Assembly (NCBI GenBank): GCA_947475065.1
Contig: CANJLB010000001.1
Coordinates: 1-64,000 of the forward strand
DNA: 64,000 bases
Direction of reading: 5' to 3'
From: Opitutia bacterium
GTDB taxonomy: Bacteria; Verrucomicrobiota; Verrucomicrobiia; Opitutales; Opitutaceae
Shown piece after piece: positions 1 through 9,567 of the stretch (the stretch's first letter is position 1; the number at the start of each line of letters is the position of its first letter). The translations under genes were made by a program, and so were the position numbers. Below the pieces are notes generated by a model. It saw only the letters and a list, made by a program, of their open reading frames with translations, did no database searches and had not been told where the DNA came from.

Positions 1-1
1 C

Positions 2-53
2 AGACTAACCGCTTTGGCTCCGCGCCGAGCCGCTCCGCCAAAGCGGTTAGTCT
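2..53. repeat. Perfect 16-bp inverted repeat
   Basis: The arm at 2-17 (agactaaccgctttgg) is the exact reverse complement of 38-53, with a 20-base GC-rich loop. It could be a dispersed palindromic repeat, a transcription terminator of a gene left of the window, or the end of a mobile element. There is no clear T-run, so a classical intrinsic terminator is less likely. Confidence 0.6.
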
Positions 54-100
54 TGCTGCCTAATCCACCCTCAACCATAACCCACCGAAACGATCCACCT

Positions 101-142
101 GGATACGATGTCCTGAAACTAAAGTGGATAGGATGTCCTGAA
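101..142. repeat. 17-bp imperfect direct repeat upstream of ilvD
   Basis: ggatacgatgtcctgaa (101-117) recurs as ggataggatgtcctgaa (126-142), with one mismatch and a period of 25 bases. It lies about 100 bases upstream of ilvD. It may be an operator or the remnant of an inserted element; the sequence does not decide. Nothing else was recognised between 54 and 242. Confidence 0.4.
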
Positions 143-242
143 TGCGCCAGTCGTTAAAGACACCTTCCATCCTCAATCCCGCCCCACCATTCGCCTTGCC
201 CACCGCGCCCGCGCCCGGTTTTGTGATCGCTTTCACGCCTCC

Positions 243-1949
243 ATGCCCTCCCCTGCCAAAGCACCTAACCTCCGCCCGCACTCCTCCATCGTCCACGACG
301 GCCCCGACCGTGCGCCCGCGCGCTCCATGCTGCGCACCGTCGGCTTCGGTGATGCTGATTTCAAGAAATCCGTCGTCGGCATCGCCTCCACCTGGAGCAT
401 GGTCACGCCGTGCAACATGCACATTGACCAGCTCGCGCGCGACGCCGCAGCAGGAGCGGATGCCGCCGGCGGCAAGGCCATCATCTTCGGGACCATCACC
501 GTCTCCGATGGCATCAGCATGGGCACGCCCGGCATGAGATACTCGCTCGTCTCGCGCGAGGTGATCGCCGACTCCATCGAAACCGTGGCCGGGGCCGAGG
601 GCTTCGATGCCATCGTCGCCATCGGCGGCTGTGACAAAAACATGCCCGGTTGTGTCATGGCGCTCGCCCGGCTCAACCGCCCCGGCGTCTTCGTCTATGG
701 AGGTACAATTCTCCCCGGCATTCACCCTGACTCGAAAAAGGAATGCGACATCGTCTCCGTTTTCGAAGCTGTCGGCCAGCACGCCGCGCACAAGCTCGAC
801 GACACCGGCCTCGCCAAGGTCGAGGCCTGCTCCATCCCCGGCCCCGGCTCTTGCGGCGGCATGTACACCGCCAACACCATGGCCTCCGCCATCGAGGCCC
901 TCGGCATGAGCCTGCCCAACTCTTCCGCCCAGATTGCCATTGGCGCCGAGAAAAAAGAGGACTGTCGTCGCGCCGGCGAAGCGGCCCTCCTGCTGCTCAA
1001 GGCCGGCCTCAAGCCCCGCGACATCATGACCCGCAAGGCGTTTGAAAACGCCATCACCGTCGTCATCGCCCTCGGCGGCTCGACCAATGCCGTGCTCCAC
1101 CTCCTCGCCATCGCCCACACCGCGCAGGTGAAGCTCTCCATTGATGACTTCACCCGCATCGGCAAACGCGTCCCCGTCCTCGCCGACCTCCGGCCGTCCG
1201 GCAAATACGGCATGGCCCACCTCTCGCGCATCGGCGGGCTCCCCCCGCTGATGAAAATGCTCCTTGAGGCCGGCCTGCTCCACGGCGACTGCCTCACGGT
1301 CACGGGCAGGACGCTCGCCGAAAACCTCAGGAACGTCGCCCCCTACCCTGCCAATCAGGACGTGGTCCGACCGCTCTCCAATCCCATCAAGCCAGACAGC
1401 CATATCCGCATCCTCTACGGCAATCTCGCGCCCGAGGGGGCCGTGGCCAAAATCTCCGGCAAGGAAGGCCTCACGTTCTCCGGCAAGGCCATCACCTTTG
1501 AGTCCGAGGAAACCGCCCTGCACGCCATCCTCGACGGCCGGGTGAAGCCCGGCCACGTGATGGTCATCCGCAACGAAGGACCGCGCGGCGGCCCCGGCAT
1601 GAGGGAGATGCTCTCGCCGACCGGCGCGATCATGGGCAAGGGCCTCGGCAGCTCGGTGGCCCTCATCACCGACGGCCGCTTCAGCGGCGGCAGCCACGGC
1701 TTCGTGGTCGGCCACATCACGCCCGAGGCGTTCAACGGCGGCCCGCTCGCGATCGTGAAAAACGGCGACCCCATCACGATTGATGCCGTGAAAAACGAAC
1801 TCACTCTCGGGTTGCCCGCGAAGGAAATCAAAGCCCGCCTCAAGTCGTGGAAGCCGAAGAAGCCCAAGGAAACCCGCGGCATCCTCGCCAAATACGCCCA
1901 CACCGTCACCAGCGCAACGTACGGCGCGGTAACGGACAAGGATCTGTAA
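243..1949 (+). CDS. ilvD: Dihydroxy-acid dehydratase
   Basis: IlvD dehydrates 2,3-dihydroxy-isovalerate and 2,3-dihydroxy-3-methylvalerate to the 2-keto acids in valine and isoleucine synthesis; the valine branch also supplies ketoisovalerate for pantothenate. The 568-residue product has the family length. It carries the Fe-S ligand motifs [10 protein letters not shown] (about residues 123-132) and [15 protein letters not shown] (about 200-214), and the C-terminal signature [20 protein letters not shown]. The ATG at 243 starts just before the conserved N-terminal region ([16 protein letters not shown]). It stands alone, 59 bases before the TIR-STAND gene on the same strand. The panB/panD genes that use its pathway product are 14 kb away, so no operon link is implied. 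Confidence 0.97.
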   Translation: MPSPAKAPNLRPHSSIVHDGPDRAPARSMLRTVGFGDADFKKSVVGIASTWSMVTPCNMHIDQLARDAAAGADAAGGKAIIFGTITVSDGISMGTPGMRYSLVSREVIADSIETVAGAEGFDAIVAIGGCDKNMPGCVMALARLNRPGVFVYGGTILPGIHPDSKKECDIVSVFEAVGQHAAHKLDDTGLAKVEACSIPGPGSCGGMYTANTMASAIEALGMSLPNSSAQIAIGAEKKEDCRRAGEAALLLLKAGLKPRDIMTRKAFENAITVVIALGGSTNAVLHLLAIAHTAQVKLSIDDFTRIGKRVPVLADLRPSGKYGMAHLSRIGGLPPLMKMLLEAGLLHGDCLTVTGRTLAENLRNVAPYPANQDVVRPLSNPIKPDSHIRILYGNLAPEGAVAKISGKEGLTFSGKAITFESEETALHAILDGRVKPGHVMVIRNEGPRGGPGMREMLSPTGAIMGKGLGSSVALITDGRFSGGSHGFVVGHITPEAFNGGPLAIVKNGDPITIDAVKNELTLGLPAKEIKARLKSWKPKKPKETRGILAKYAHTVTSATYGAVTDKDL

Positions 1950-2008
1950 GCCTCCCTCAGCCTCGTTTATCGCGTTGATTCGGCTCTCACATTAAAGGAG
2001 CTTTTGAA

Positions 2009-4414
2009 ATGAGCGATAAACGATTTCGCGTGGCCTTCTCGTTTGCCGGAGAGAAGCGTGATTTTGTCGCGGGTGTCGCTGCGCTGCTCGCGTCGCGATT
2101 TGACGAAGCGGCGATCCTCTACGATAAATTCCACCGTGCCGAGTTCTCCACTCCAGACCTCGCATTCGATTTGCCCAACCTCTACAAGAACAACGCCGAT
2201 CTTATCGTCGTTGTTTTCTGCCACGACTATGAAAAGAAGGAGTGGTGCGGCTTGGAATGGCGTGCCATCTACTCGATCATCAAGGAAGGCGGCAAGAAGC
2301 AGGTCATGCTCACCCGCTTTGATAAGGTGGACGGCAAGGGTCTCTTCGGACTCGGCGGATTTACCGAACTTGATCACGAAACACCGACGACGGCCACCGA
2401 CGTCATTCTAGAACGACTCGCCCTCAACGAAGGCCATCCCAAGAACCATTACACAAAGCCCGTCCCCGCCAGCGCTCCTGTACTCAAGACCTCCATCCCC
2501 CACAATCTCCCCACCCTCCAGCCTTTCTTCGGGCGCGGGGATGAGTTAAAAAAGATCGCCGATGCCCTTGATCCCGACTCCCGCACCTGGGGCGCGCTCA
2601 TTGATGGACCGGGTGGCATGGGCAAAACCTCCCTCGCCGTCCGTGCTGCCTACGAAGCTTCGCCGGAGGTTTTCAAGAAGATCGTCTTTATTTCCCTAAA
2701 GACCCGCGAACTAGATGATGACGGTGTGCGCGACCTCAGCGGCTTCCTCATCAGCGGTCTCGTCGAACTCCTCAACGAACTCGCCCGCGAGCTCGGCTGC
2801 GGCGACATCGCAAAAGCTCCTGAGGACCAGCGCCCGCGCCTGCTCCTCGAGGCCCTGCGCGGCACACAAACCCTCCTCGTCCTCGACAACCTCGAAGGCC
2901 TCGTCAAACGCGAACGCGACACACTATTCACCTTCGTCAAGAAACTGCCCACCGGCTGCAAAGCCATTCTCACCAGTCGCGGACGCATTGGCTCCGGTGC
3001 GGAGGAGCTCATTCTCGAAAAGCTCAGCCAAGAGGCCGCACTCGCCACACTCGCCGAACTCGCCACCCACAATCCTCTCCTTGCACAGACCAGTGAAGCT
3101 GAGCGTCTCACCCTGTATGTTCAGACAGCCGGCAAGCCGCTTCTCCTCCGCTGGACCGCCGGCCAGCTCGGACGCGGCCACTGCCTCACCTTCACTGATG
3201 CACTGCACTTCATCCGCTCCTGCCCGAAGGAAAATGATCCGCTCGAATTTATCTTCGGCGATCTCGTGGAGGATTTCGACGACGCCGAAACCCAGGCCCT
3301 CTCCGCCCTCACCTACTTCACCCTGCCCGCGAAAGTAGTGCACATTGCCGCCATCGCTGCGCTGCCGGAGCCGGACACCAATTACGCGTTGCGCAAGCTC
3401 ACCGTCCGCTCCCTCGTCGTCCCCACCAATGAGTTGAAGTCCTTCACCGTCGTGCCCATGGTCGCGGACTTCCTGAGAAAGAAAAAGCCCGAGGTGATCA
3501 CGGAAACCGGCGACCGACTGGAAAAGCGCGCCTATGCGCTCATCATCGAAAACGGTTTCCAAAAGCACGACCGCTTCCCCGCCCTCGAAGCCGCTTGGCC
3601 AAGCATCGCCCCCGCTTTACTCCCTTTTCTCGTCGGCGATAATACACGTCTCCAGACCGTGTGCAGTGCGCTCACCGACTTTCTCAGTTTCCAAGGCCGC
3701 TGGGATGAAAAGCTCGCTCTCTTCGAGAAAGCCGAAGGTAGAGCCGAAGTAGCCGCCGATTACAAAAGTGCAGGCTGGCGCGCCTATCAGGCCGGTATGG
3801 TTCACACTCAACGCGAACAGGCCGACGCCGTGCTAATCTGTGCCGATCGTGCCGCTGCGCACTGGACGCAGATGAAGATCGGGGCCCGCGAACGCGCCAC
3901 CGCCATCGGTTTGCGCGGTATCGGCCACAAATTGAAAAGGGATTACCCCGCCGCCATCTCAACCTGTAAGGAGGTACTCGAAATGGATCGCAGCTTCGCC
4001 GCCAACAGCATAGACATAGCAAATGATTTAAATGCCCTAGCAAATGCCGAATTGGCATCCGGAGATATCAACTCAGCGGAAGAACATTATCGCGAGTCGC
4101 TCCTGTTAGCTCGAACCGCCGGTCACTCTAATGGCGTGGCTACCTGCAACGGCAATCTAGCTAGCATAGCCCTTCAGCGAGAAGACTGGCCAGCAGCCGA
4201 GGCTTTGGCGCGTGAGGCCCTAGCTTTATCCGAAACTCTTCAACGTCAGGAAGTGATCGCCAGCAACAACGGACGCATTGCCCTAGCCCTCGTGCGGCAG
4301 GGGAAAACCTCCGATGCACTAACGTACGCCCGACGTGCGGTGGAAATCTACGCCCACCTAGGCTCACCCAAGCTCAACACCGCTTGTGCAGTATTACGAG
4401 AATGCGAACAGTGA
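2009..4414 (+). CDS. TIR-STAND NTPase with C-terminal TPR-like repeats (candidate anti-phage NLR)
   Basis: This 801-residue protein has three parts. An N-terminal TIR-like domain (about 1-150) contains WCGLEW, where E83 matches the catalytic glutamate of TIR NADases. A STAND/NB-ARC-type NTPase (about 170-480) has Walker A PGGMGKTS near 201-208, Walker B TLLVLDN near 288-294, and LTSRGR near 321-326. The C-terminal third is helical and TPR-like (about 580-790). Known family behaviour: such proteins sense a ligand through the C-terminus, oligomerise through the NTPase, and trigger TIR-mediated NAD+ depletion, often as anti-phage abortive infection. That role is inferred here. An AAAGGAG Shine-Dalgarno at 1994-2000 supports the ATG at 2009. 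The 3' part (about 3960-4400) is noticeably AT-richer, with codons such as CTA and ATA rare in neighbours. It sits alone between ilvD and pgi, consistent with acquisition. Confidence 0.85.
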   Translation: MSDKRFRVAFSFAGEKRDFVAGVAALLASRFDEAAILYDKFHRAEFSTPDLAFDLPNLYKNNADLIVVVFCHDYEKKEWCGLEWRAIYSIIKEGGKKQVMLTRFDKVDGKGLFGLGGFTELDHETPTTATDVILERLALNEGHPKNHYTKPVPASAPVLKTSIPHNLPTLQPFFGRGDELKKIADALDPDSRTWGALIDGPGGMGKTSLAVRAAYEASPEVFKKIVFISLKTRELDDDGVRDLSGFLISGLVELLNELARELGCGDIAKAPEDQRPRLLLEALRGTQTLLVLDNLEGLVKRERDTLFTFVKKLPTGCKAILTSRGRIGSGAEELILEKLSQEAALATLAELATHNPLLAQTSEAERLTLYVQTAGKPLLLRWTAGQLGRGHCLTFTDALHFIRSCPKENDPLEFIFGDLVEDFDDAETQALSALTYFTLPAKVVHIAAIAALPEPDTNYALRKLTVRSLVVPTNELKSFTVVPMVADFLRKKKPEVITETGDRLEKRAYALIIENGFQKHDRFPALEAAWPSIAPALLPFLVGDNTRLQTVCSALTDFLSFQGRWDEKLALFEKAEGRAEVAADYKSAGWRAYQAGMVHTQREQADAVLICADRAAAHWTQMKIGARERATAIGLRGIGHKLKRDYPAAISTCKEVLEMDRSFAANSIDIANDLNALANAELASGDINSAEEHYRESLLLARTAGHSNGVATCNGNLASIALQREDWPAAEALAREALALSETLQRQEVIASNNGRIALALVRQGKTSDALTYARRAVEIYAHLGSPKLNTACAVLRECEQ

Positions 4415-4482
4415 TTCCAAATCAGCACCCGTTTCAGAACTAAGCTTGCCTGCATATTTCATCCTGCCAACCTGAACTTCCC

Positions 4483-6060
4483 ATGCCCTGGTCCCGCTTC
4501 AAAGCCCACTTCTACCATAATTCCGACCTCGGCGTATCGCTCGACGTCAGCCGCATCCCGTTCCCCGACGACTTCCTCGCCACGATGGAGCCGCGCATGC
4601 AGGATGCATTCGCGGCAATGAAGCACCTTGAAAGCGGTGCCATCGCCAACCCGGACGAACAGCGCATGGTCGGCCACTACTGGCTGCGCGCGCCGCATCT
4701 CGCGCCCTCGCCCGACCTCGCGGGCGAAATCACCTCGACCCTCGCCGCCATCAAGGACTTCGCCGCCAAGGTCCACTCCGGGACCGTCGCCGGGCCGAAG
4801 GGCAGGTTCAAAAACCTCCTCGTCATCGGCATCGGCGGCTCGGCGCTTGGCCCGCAGTTCGTCGCCCACGCGCTGGGCCAGCCGCGCAAGGACAGGCTCG
4901 CCGTCGCGTTTTTCGACAACACCGACCCCGACGGCATTGACTACGTGCTCAACGGCCTGCGCGGGCAGCTCGCCAAAACGCTGGTTGTCGTCATCTCCAA
5001 GTCCGGAGGCACCGCTGAGACCCGCAACGGCATGCTGGAGGCCATCGCCGCGTTCAAGGCCGCGAAGCTCGATCATGCCCGGCACTTCGTCGCCGTCACC
5101 GGTGTCGGCTCCAAGCTCGACGCCGTGGCCACAAAAGAAGGCTGGCTGGCGCGTTTCCCGATGTGGGACTGGGTCGGCGGCCGCACCAGCGAGCTCTGCG
5201 CCGTCGGCCTGCTGCCGGCCGCGCTCCAAGGCCTCGACATCCAGGCGATGCTCGACGGCGCGGCGGCCATGGACGCCGTCACGCGCACGCCCGTGACCGC
5301 CCAAAACCCCGCCGCACTCCTGGCCCTCGTGTGGCACCATGCCACGGATGGGCGCGGTGCCAAGGACATGGTCGTCCTCCCCTACAAGGACCGCCTGCTG
5401 CTGTTCTCACGCTACCTTCAGCAGCTCGTGATGGAGTCGCTCGGAAAGGAGCACGACCTGCAGGGGCGCGTCGTCAACCAGGGCATCGCCGTCTACGGCA
5501 ACAAAGGCTCGACCGACCAGCACGCCTACGTCCAGCAGCTCCGCGACGGCGTGAACAATTTCTTCATCACCTTCATTGAGGTGCTCAAGGACCGTGACGC
5601 CAAAACCTCCCTCGAGGTCGAGCCGGGCATCACGAGCGGTGATTTCCTCCAGGGCTTCCTGCTCGGCACTCGCGATGCCCTCAGCGAGAAGGACCGGCAC
5701 TCCGTCACCATCACGCTGCCCGATGTATCGGCGCATTCGCTCGGCATGCTCATCGCCCTCTACGAGCGCGTCGTCGGCCTCTATGCCTCGCTCATCGGCA
5801 TCAACGCCTACCACCAGCCGGGCGTCGAGGCGGGCAAGAAAGCCGCCGGCGGCGTCATCGCGCTGAAACAAAAGATCACCCCCGCGCTCCAGGCCGCGCC
5901 CGGCAAAGCCTTCACCGCCGAGCAGCTCGCCACGGCCATGGGCGCGACCGAGCAAACCGAAACCGTTTTCAAAATCCTCGAGCACCTCGCCGCCAACAAA
6001 GGCAGCGGTGTGAAGAAACGGTTGAAAACGCCCTGGCACGCCTCGACCTACCGGATGTAA
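4483..6060 (+). CDS. pgi: Glucose-6-phosphate isomerase
   Basis: Pgi interconverts glucose 6-phosphate and fructose 6-phosphate in glycolysis and gluconeogenesis. The 525-residue product carries the sugar-phosphate isomerase core: [13 protein letters not shown] near residues 109-121, [11 protein letters not shown] near 170-180, [14 protein letters not shown] near 232-245, and [14 protein letters not shown] near 313-326. The ATG at 4483 follows a 68-base gap after the TIR-STAND gene. It ends 25 bases from the convergent mpl gene. The downstream gnd gene (11.8 kb) belongs to the same central sugar metabolism but is a separate unit. Confidence 0.95.
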   Translation: MPWSRFKAHFYHNSDLGVSLDVSRIPFPDDFLATMEPRMQDAFAAMKHLESGAIANPDEQRMVGHYWLRAPHLAPSPDLAGEITSTLAAIKDFAAKVHSGTVAGPKGRFKNLLVIGIGGSALGPQFVAHALGQPRKDRLAVAFFDNTDPDGIDYVLNGLRGQLAKTLVVVISKSGGTAETRNGMLEAIAAFKAAKLDHARHFVAVTGVGSKLDAVATKEGWLARFPMWDWVGGRTSELCAVGLLPAALQGLDIQAMLDGAAAMDAVTRTPVTAQNPAALLALVWHHATDGRGAKDMVVLPYKDRLLLFSRYLQQLVMESLGKEHDLQGRVVNQGIAVYGNKGSTDQHAYVQQLRDGVNNFFITFIEVLKDRDAKTSLEVEPGITSGDFLQGFLLGTRDALSEKDRHSVTITLPDVSAHSLGMLIALYERVVGLYASLIGINAYHQPGVEAGKKAAGGVIALKQKITPALQAAPGKAFTAEQLATAMGATEQTETVFKILEHLAANKGSGVKKRLKTPWHASTYRM

Positions 6061-6085
6061 GCCGGCCCTGACCGGCCCCCACCCT

Positions 6086-7603
6086 TCAACTGCAGGCCGC
6101 CTTCGCAGCTGCAGCATAGCGAGCAATAATGCCATCAAAGCTGCCGTTGGTAAAAAACGCGATCAGACGCGGAGGCGCGCCTGGCGCGGGCGAGAGGGTT
6201 TCCGCCGTGAGCTTTTCCAACAAGGCGGCATTCGTAGAGAACGCCTGCGCGACCACGCCCTGCACGGAGAGCGCCTCGGCGACCGCCGGCGCGTCAAACC
6301 GCTCGCCCTCTGCCAGCTTTTCCGCCCGGCTGACCGCGCCGAGATAAACCTCGTCCGCCAGCGCGAGCGCCCGGAGAAAGCCGGCCTGCAGCGCCTGCGA
6401 ACGCGCGGTGTTGCTGCGCGGCTCGAACACCGCCGTGAGCGTGGCCCCGGGAAAGCGCGCGCGGAAAGAACGCAGCGTTTCCGCCAGGGCCGTCGGATGG
6501 TGGCCAAAATCCTCGATCACCGTGAGTGCCGGCGTCGCCAGCAGGATTTCCTGCCGGCGCTTCACGCCGCGAAAATTCACGAGCGCGTCGAGTTTGAGCA
6601 GGTCCGGAAGGTGGAGCGCGACGTCCCCGGTGCGCCCGGCTTGGGTCGCCTCCCCTCCCGGAGCGCGCGCCCGGAGGTCACGCTCCACCTTCTCGCCCGC
6701 AAGCGCCAGCCCCGCCGCCGTCGCGGCCATCGCGGCGTTGCGCGCGTTAAAAAGTCCCGGCTGCGTCCATTTCACCTCGGCCCAGAGCGCGCCGCGCCAG
6801 AGCAGCTTGAAACTCGCGCCGGCCGCCGTCTCGGCGAAGTCCACGATGCGGGTGTCGTTGCCCTCGCCGGTGCCGACGCGCACCGTGCGTGTCCAGGGCA
6901 GCGGGCCGAGTGCGCGCAGATTGTCGTCATCGCCGTTGAGCACGATCCAGCCGTTGCGCGGCACAATACGGGTGAGGTGGCTGAACGTCCGCTGCACATC
7001 GGCGAGGTCACGGAAAATGTCGGCGTGGTCGAACTCGAGGTTGTTCAGCACGGCGATGTGCGGCGCGTAGTGGATGAACTTGCTGCGCTTGTCGAAAAAC
7101 GAGCTGTCATACTCGTCGCCCTCGATGACAAACGGATCGCCCGGCGCACCCAGGTGCGCGCCAACGGGCGGATCCTGCGGCACGCCGCCGATGAGAAAGC
7201 CGGGGTTCCCCCCCGCCGCGCGCAGCAAAAACGCCGCGAGCGCGGTCGTCGTGGTTTTGCCGTGCGTGCCGGCGATGACGAGGTTCCGCCGCGGCTTCAG
7301 CACGAAGTCGTGCAGCAGCGCCGGCAGCGAGGTGAACGGCAGGGCGCGCGTGTCGAGCAGCCACTCAATCTCGGGGTTGCCGCGGGAGAGGGCGTTGCCG
7401 ATGACGACGAGGCCGGGCGCGAGCTGTGCCAGCCGCGCCGGGTCATAGCCCTCGTGCAGCGTGATGCCGGCGGCGGCGAGGACGGTGCTCATCGGCGGAT
7501 AGACGCCGCTGTCGGCCCCGAGCACCTCGTGGCCGGCGGCACGCGCCAGCAGCGCGGCGTTGCCCATCGCCGTCCCGCAGATGCCCATGAAATAAATCCG
7601 CAT
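6086..7603 (-). CDS. mpl: UDP-N-acetylmuramate:L-alanyl-gamma-D-glutamyl-meso-DAP ligase
   Basis: Mpl attaches recycled murein tripeptide to UDP-MurNAc, feeding peptidoglycan recycling in the cytoplasm. The 505-residue product is a Mur-ligase: an N-terminal MRIYFMGICGTAMGN nucleotide-binding start, the ATP loop GTHGKTTTTALAAFLL near residues 114-129, and central EGDEYDSSFFDKRSKF, which is characteristic of Mpl rather than MurC. DFGHHPTAL near 365-373 marks the C-terminal domain. The ATG at 7603 lies directly before the Rossmann-like start. It is convergent with pgi and divergent from the DUF1272 gene. A short uncertain insertion (GGEATQAGRTGDVALHL) sits near residue 318. Confidence 0.93.
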   Translation of the reverse strand: MRIYFMGICGTAMGNAALLARAAGHEVLGADSGVYPPMSTVLAAAGITLHEGYDPARLAQLAPGLVVIGNALSRGNPEIEWLLDTRALPFTSLPALLHDFVLKPRRNLVIAGTHGKTTTTALAAFLLRAAGGNPGFLIGGVPQDPPVGAHLGAPGDPFVIEGDEYDSSFFDKRSKFIHYAPHIAVLNNLEFDHADIFRDLADVQRTFSHLTRIVPRNGWIVLNGDDDNLRALGPLPWTRTVRVGTGEGNDTRIVDFAETAAGASFKLLWRGALWAEVKWTQPGLFNARNAAMAATAAGLALAGEKVERDLRARAPGGEATQAGRTGDVALHLPDLLKLDALVNFRGVKRRQEILLATPALTVIEDFGHHPTALAETLRSFRARFPGATLTAVFEPRSNTARSQALQAGFLRALALADEVYLGAVSRAEKLAEGERFDAPAVAEALSVQGVVAQAFSTNAALLEKLTAETLSPAPGAPPRLIAFFTNGSFDGIIARYAAAAKAACS

Positions 7604-7708
7604 GGATTTTTGAACCGGGAATCCCGGCGGATGGAAAGCCGATTCAAGGCCGGCCGCACGCTCCTACGCAGCGCTTGACGCCCGCCGAGCCCGGATGGAG
7701 AAAGCCGC

Positions 7709-8020
7709 ATGGCCCTCGAATTGCGCCCGACCTGCGAACATTGCAACAAGGCGCTGCCGCCCGCCACGACGGAAGCGCGCATCTGCTCGTTTGAATGCAC
7801 CTTTTGCTCCAGGTGCGTCGAGACGGTGCTGGACAACGTCTGCCCAAACTGCGGCGGCGGCTTTGTGCCACGCCCCGTCCGTACGGCAAGAAATTGGCGG
7901 GGCGGCAACTGGATCGGAGCCTGTCCGCCCAGCACAACGGTGAAACACCGGCCGGTGGCAGCCGCCGCGCACGCGCGGTTTTCCGAGGCGTTGCGGAAAA
8001 TTGCGCCAGAAGACCGATGA
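7709..8020 (+). CDS. DUF1272 domain zinc-ribbon protein
   Basis: This small 103-residue cysteine-rich protein matches the DUF1272 pattern: MALELRPTCEHC at the start, then CSFECTFCSRC and CPNCGGGF. The paired CxxC motifs should bind one or two zinc ions. The family function is unknown to me. The start is ATG 7709, directly at the conserved MALELRP. The tail after about residue 60 is poorly conserved and basic. It is divergent from mpl and ends 33 bases from mlaA, which is on the opposite strand, so it is transcribed on its own. Confidence 0.85.
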   Translation: MALELRPTCEHCNKALPPATTEARICSFECTFCSRCVETVLDNVCPNCGGGFVPRPVRTARNWRGGNWIGACPPSTTVKHRPVAAAAHARFSEALRKIAPEDR

Positions 8021-8053
8021 GCGATCGCCGAAACACCCGCACCTGGCCCCAAT

Positions 8054-8815
8054 TTACTTCTTCACCGCAGCGTCGCGATACTGGAGATAGCCGTTGCGGA
8101 CGGCGATGTAGGGATCCACGGCGGCCTGCTTGAAGTCGTCGTAGTTCTTCAGCCAGGCAGGTGCCCCTTGCACCACGTCGAGGGTTTGAATGCCGGTACG
8201 CCACCACCAACGGTAGCCATGGATGTGCTCGAACGCCGCCCAATTGGTCGGGATGAGCCAGACGTCGCCCACCAAACCGACCCCGTCGCGAACGGAACTG
8301 GGGCCGGTGATGGGCAGCACGAGATAAGGGCCATGGCCGAGGCCCCACGCGGCGAAGGCGGTGCCGAGGCCGCCGGGTGGCACGTTCTTGAGGGCAGGGA
8401 CCGAGTCGGACACATTAACAAGGCCGGCCAGGCCGGCGGTGGTGTTGATGAGGAATTTTTCCGTCTCCTGCGCGGCACGCCTAGGGCGGCCGGCCAGGAC
8501 GTCACCGACGAAGCGGATGGGAAAGCGGAGGTTGTCAAAAAAATTGGTGAGGCCGTGCTGGACGGGCGGCGGCGTGGCACGTTCGTAGCCGCGCGCGACC
8601 GGGCGGAGAACATAGGAATAAAAGCCATCGTTGAACTTCAGGATGACGCGGTTGAGCGGCTCGAGGGGATCGGAGACTTGCGGAACGGCAAACTCGTCGG
8701 GCTCGGCCGCGGCCTCGGCGGCGAAGGTGGCCGCGGGGGCCAGCACCAGGGCGAACAACAACGCGGCAAGGACGCCGCGTACGCAGTTTTTGGCGGGAGG
8801 AAATGACCGGGTCAT
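8054..8815 (-). CDS. mlaA: MlaA/VacJ outer-membrane lipid asymmetry protein
   Basis: MlaA extracts surface-exposed phospholipids from the outer leaflet and passes them to periplasmic MlaC. The 253-residue product has the MlaA core: DPLEPLNRVILKFND near 49-63, FFDNLRFPIRFVGDVL near 93-108, INTTAGLAGLVNVSD near 124-138, and GLGTAFAAWGLGHGPYLVLP near 149-168. Residues 1-32 form a Sec signal peptide, but I see no lipobox cysteine, so unlike E. coli MlaA it may not be lipidated. Its start overlaps the mlaC stop by four bases (8812-8815). It is the last gene of the mlaEFDCA operon. Confidence 0.92.
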   Translation of the reverse strand: MTRSFPPAKNCVRGVLAALLFALVLAPAATFAAEAAAEPDEFAVPQVSDPLEPLNRVILKFNDGFYSYVLRPVARGYERATPPPVQHGLTNFFDNLRFPIRFVGDVLAGRPRRAAQETEKFLINTTAGLAGLVNVSDSVPALKNVPPGGLGTAFAAWGLGHGPYLVLPITGPSSVRDGVGLVGDVWLIPTNWAAFEHIHGYRWWWRTGIQTLDVVQGAPAWLKNYDDFKQAAVDPYIAVRNGYLQYRDAAVKK

Positions 8816-9567
8816 TTTTTGTCGGCGTTAAAGTCGGCAATGTTTTTCTCGAGGGCGGCGATCAGGGCGGCGGGGCCGTCCTTTTTCTGCGCGATGGGAT
8901 CGAACTGCGCGCGGTAATTGGAAACCATGCTCACGCCCTCGATGTTCACATCATAGATGCGCCAGCCCTCGGGGAACTGCCGGACGCGGTAGGAGACAGC
9001 GTAGGTTTTCCCGGCATAGGTGATGGTGGTGGGCAGCTCGCGGCTGGTGGCGTTGAGCTCAACAGACTTGGAGTAGGAGATTTTCGGGCGGTCGCCGGGC
9101 TCGAATTTTTGCGCGTAGGTGCGGATGACCACCTCGGCAAACAGGACGGTGGCGCGCTTCTGCTGCTCGGGGGAGAAACCGGACCAGGAGGGGCCGACGG
9201 CGCTGCGCGTGAGCAGGTCGAAATTGAAATACTTTTCGAGCACGGGACGCAGGCGCGGGGCGAGCGCGTCGGCCGAAGGCTGGCCGGCGTAGGCGATGGC
9301 GAGCACCTCATCCACGGCGGCACGGAGCATTTGCACCGGGTCGACAGACTTGGCGGCGTCCACCGTGGCCGGGGCGGCCGGGGCAGGAGCGGCCGGGGCG
9401 GCCGGGAGCGCGGGAGCGAACACCACCAGCGCGAGCATCACCACTGGCAGGCGGGCCGCTGGCCGGCATCCGCCGGCGGCGACCGGCGCCGCCCTTGCAC
9501 TCGCGGTTGGATCGCGGTGGATGGCGGACGCAAACGGAGGGAAAAAACGGACAGGGCGCATGGTCAT
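8812..9567 (-). CDS. mlaC: MlaC periplasmic phospholipid-binding protein
   Basis: MlaC shuttles phospholipid between outer-membrane MlaA and the inner-membrane MlaFED complex. The 251-residue product has an alanine/proline-rich N-terminus containing a hydrophobic stretch (RLPVVMLALVVFAPALPA, about 39-56) that fits a signal peptide after an unusually long leader. The mature part shows MlaC features: FNFDLLTRSAVGPSWSGFSP near 115-134 and YRVRQFPEGWRIYDVNIEGV near 195-214. The ATG at 9567 overlaps the mlaD stop by four bases (9564-9567), which supports it. An internal Met near residue 44 is a possible alternative start, but would leave a very short signal sequence. Confidence 0.9.
   Translation of the reverse strand: MTMRPVRFFPPFASAIHRDPTASARAAPVAAGGCRPAARLPVVMLALVVFAPALPAAPAAPAPAAPATVDAAKSVDPVQMLRAAVDEVLAIAYAGQPSADALAPRLRPVLEKYFNFDLLTRSAVGPSWSGFSPEQQKRATVLFAEVVIRTYAQKFEPGDRPKISYSKSVELNATSRELPTTITYAGKTYAVSYRVRQFPEGWRIYDVNIEGVSMVSNYRAQFDPIAQKKDGPAALIAALEKNIADFNADKK

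Noticed and set aside
60-1901. Long open frame on the minus strand across ilvD (613 codons)
   Set aside because: Antisense to a clear IlvD. Such frames arise from high-GC codon bias; the translation is Gly/Ala/Val/Asp-rich with no domain.
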